Assembly: GCA_964517795.1 (NCBI GenBank)
Contig: CAZFDE010000109.1
Location: 1 to 7,579, forward strand
Direction: 5' to 3'
Source: CAZFDE01 sp964517795
GTDB lineage: Bacteria; Planctomycetota; Phycisphaerae; Sedimentisphaerales; Anaerobacaceae
Length of the DNA: 7,579 nucleotides
Shown: one piece after another, positions 5,772-7,579 of the stretch
Layout: every line of letters begins with the position of its first letter
Position numbering within the stretch: the first letter of the stretch is position 1
Notes under the pieces: model-generated
Database searches by the model: none
Told to the model about the DNA's origin: nothing
What the model saw: the letters and a program-made list of their open reading frames with translations, nothing else
Translations under genes and position numbers: made by a program

Positions 5772-7579
5772 TTCTTCGGACTGAGTCCGGCGCGGTAATT
5801 GCCGATGGCCTCGGAGGTCATCAAATGGCGGTTGTAGATACGAACGGCGCGGACGGCATCGCGCTTGATCATCAAAGTGTCATCGCCGCTGACATCTTCG
5901 ATCTCATGGGCGCGGAGCTGATGAGCGGGGGTGTGCTCATAGTAATGGTCGCTACTGTTCATGCGAATGGCTTTGCTCATCCGGAAATGACCCCAACCAT
6001 AGGGTCGTTCATCGCTTTGGCCGCCGTTGCAGAGGACGCCATCGACGATGACCGAGACGATTTTCGGGCCGCCGTCCACCACAAACACAACATGGTGCAG
6101 TTTGCCCGGTTCGAGCATGCCCGGGTCGCAGGTCCAGTCGAATGTGCTTGTCCCGTCGCCGAAATCAATGCGAATCGTTTCCTTGGTTGTGATACGAACG
6201 ATAATCCCCTTGCCTTGGTCATTAACCGAGGTCAGCAATACCTGGCGGTTGAGATGTGTTTTGAACCACAGTTCGATCGTAAAGCTTTTGCCGTCGGCCA
6301 GATTCGGCAGCCGGGGCATCGATTCGCGGTGAAAATAGGCCTTTTGATTTTCGTTGATTTGCTGGGGCGTTACCTCCAGTACTAATCCGTCGCGTTCGAC
6401 TTCACTGGCTGTATGCTGAGCGAATAACTTATTCATAAAGGAAACAGGCACTTGTATAATACGGGCCTCGGATTTCTGGGTCGATGAGATGAAATATCGG
6501 CCGTCATCCTCGAGCAGATCGGGATAGCTGCAGCCCTGCAGCGGATGCGGGCAATAACAGAGAATTTCCGGCTGGGACCAGTGCATTTTGCCGTCAACGA
6601 GTCGGCCAGCGGCGAGCCAGGCGACATTACGGCTGCCCAGATCGATCTGGTGATTGAATCCTTTGAGTCCGTTATTGTGAAACCAGAAGAGATAGCGACC
6701 ATTTGATGCTTTCCATAATTTGGGACAGGCCCGAGGCGTTCGCATGATTTTTCCGCCGGGGGTATAGCTCATGGCTTCGGGGGTCGTCCAGCTTCGGCCG
6801 CCATCGAAACTGTAGGTATGGACGGGATGGCCCATGGTTGTTCGATAAACGCAATAGAGCGAATCGTCGCCGGTCGGGACCATGTTGAATTCGGTTTGGA
6901 CCGAGCCGAATTTTTCATTGCGGATACCCTTGCCGCTTTTGGGATAGAGCTTCCATTCGATCTTGTCGGGGTCGGATTCGGTGAGCAGATTATCCGATCG
7001 ATAGAGCCAGCCCTCGCCGTTTTCGAGCATGTATGCGCCGAGTCGGGTAAAGGCAAATACGACCGCACCATCCTCAGTAACTTTGGGCTTATCGATGCCC
7101 CAGAAAATCTGGATTTTGCCATCCCATTGATTGGTCCGATCAACCGCGGCTACCGGCATGGGAAGTCGATAGCGTTTGGACCAGGTTCGTCCGTGGTCGT
7201 CGGAATACTTATAGCAGTACCAGCCGAGCATGTCCGCACGATAGTGGGCTCGGCCGTCCGGCATCGCATAATTCGGATCACCGTGGCCGACGTTATCACC
7301 GTTATAGTCGTAAAATGCATAAACGCGGCCGTCGGGGGTTACCAGCGGGACGACCCATGAGGCCTCCGGGCCGTCGGCGGGCTCGATATCGATCAGCGGT
7401 GACCATGTTTTGCCCATATCAGAGCTGATGGTGGCGACGACATGCTGGCCGAGATCGCCCTCATTGCCTTTGCCGGTTGTCAGGGTGCATAACCAGTTGC
7501 CGTCCTTGGTTTTCACGAGGTAGGGCTGGTCGGAATAATTCTCATCGGGAATAAGATGCCCGGTCGAGAAATCCCGCCA
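5768..7579 (-). CDS. Sialidase-like (BNR/Asp-box) protein with C-terminal LamG domain, 5'-partial
   Basis: Seen: an open frame of 603 residues that runs off the window edge. A GTG at 7516 could be read as a start, but 21 more in-frame codons without a stop follow upstream to 7579 and encode sialidase-like sequence (DENYSDQPYLV), so the true start lies outside. Counting from the GTG, three Asp-box motifs (S-x-D-x-G-x-T/S-W) lie at residues 31-38, 105-112 and 236-243, as expected for blades of a six-bladed beta-propeller. Residues about 408-575 look like a LamG/concanavalin-type jelly roll (FTIELWFKT, then HHVVFVVDGG and VIVDGVLCNGG). Known: such proteins are annotated as exo-alpha-sialidases, but many in Planctomycetes and Lentisphaerae have unknown substrates. 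Inference: a glycan-active or glycan-binding enzyme. A signal peptide cannot be judged because the N-terminus is missing. Its TGA overlaps the ATG of the next gene. Confidence 0.85.
   Translation of the reverse strand, partial: WRDFSTGHLIPDENYSDQPYLVKTKDGNWLCTLTTGKGNEGDLGQHVVATISSDMGKTWSPLIDIEPADGPEASWVVPLVTPDGRVYAFYDYNGDNVGHGDPNYAMPDGRAHYRADMLGWYCYKYSDDHGRTWSKRYRLPMPVAAVDRTNQWDGKIQIFWGIDKPKVTEDGAVVFAFTRLGAYMLENGEGWLYRSDNLLTESDPDKIEWKLYPKSGKGIRNEKFGSVQTEFNMVPTGDDSLYCVYRTTMGHPVHTYSFDGGRSWTTPEAMSYTPGGKIMRTPRACPKLWKASNGRYLFWFHNNGLKGFNHQIDLGSRNVAWLAAGRLVDGKMHWSQPEILCYCPHPLQGCSYPDLLEDDGRYFISSTQKSEARIIQVPVSFMNKLFAQHTASEVERDGLVLEVTPQQINENQKAYFHRESMPRLPNLADGKSFTIELWFKTHLNRQVLLTSVNDQGKGIIVRITTKETIRIDFGDGTSTFDWTCDPGMLEPGKLHHVVFVVDGGPKIVSVIVDGVLCNGGQSDERPYGWGHFRMSKAIRMNSSDHYYEHTPAHQLRAHEIEDVSGDDTLMIKRDAVRAVRIYNRHLMTSEAIGNYRAGLSPKK

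Larger units (their letters stand above)
721..7579 (-). other. Six-gene translationally coupled operon (5' end outside window)
   Basis: The stop codon of each gene overlaps an ATG of the next in the form ATGA at 5768-5771, 4686-4689, 3577-3580, 2513-2516 and 1731-1734. At 2513-2516 a better Shine-Dalgarno start lies 15 bp further on, leaving either a 4-bp overlap or an 11-bp gap. There is no intergenic space for internal promoters or terminators. The promoter must lie upstream of 7579 or inside a coding region. Such coupling usually means the products are needed together in similar amounts. Confidence 0.88.

Noticed and set aside
1..7579. CRISPR arrays, insertion sequences, tRNAs or rRNAs
   Set aside because: No regular direct repeats, transposase genes, terminal inverted repeats or tRNA-like cloverleaf sequences were seen by eye; nearly the whole window is coding.

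Overview
All seven genes I can support lie on the minus strand and read from position 7579 down to 53. The G+C is moderate. A sialidase-type protein fused to a LamG domain, next to several divergent uroporphyrinogen-decarboxylase (URO-D) superfamily proteins, is a combination typical of the Planctomycetes/Lentisphaerae (PVC) group. This points to a polysaccharide-degrading bacterium of that group, perhaps an anaerobic phycisphaera-like planctomycete. The assignment is inference from gene content; no rRNA or marker gene is present.

Layout in transcription order: (1) 7579-5768, a BNR/Asp-box sialidase-like protein with a C-terminal LamG/concanavalin domain, whose 5' end lies outside the window; (2) 5771-4686, URO-D-like protein A; (3) 4689-3577, URO-D-like protein B; (4) 3580-2513, URO-D-like protein C; (5) about 2501-1731, an HpcH/HpaI-family class II aldolase; (6) 1734-721, a D-2-hydroxyacid dehydrogenase of the phosphoglycerate dehydrogenase type; (7) after a 125-bp gap, 595-53, a BtuR/CobA-type cob(I)alamin adenosyltransferase. 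Each junction among genes 1-6 carries an ATGA stop/start overlap, so these six genes almost certainly form one translationally coupled operon. The adenosyltransferase is separate and may have its own promoter.

How they may work together (inference): the first gene recognises or cleaves a glycan. The aldolase and dehydrogenase resemble enzymes that split 2-keto-3-deoxy sugar acids and interconvert 2-keto and 2-hydroxy acids. The three URO-D-like proteins lack the N-terminal FMRQAGR signature of heme-pathway HemE and more likely belong to the methyltransferase-like side of the superfamily. Their predicted metal-site positions differ: H-S-C in A, A-D-G in B, H-L-H in C. Together with the nearby corrinoid gene, this suggests an undescribed catabolic module, possibly corrinoid-linked demethylation plus breakdown of a modified sugar. 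No corrinoid-binding protein, transporter or regulator is visible in the window, so this remains a hypothesis.
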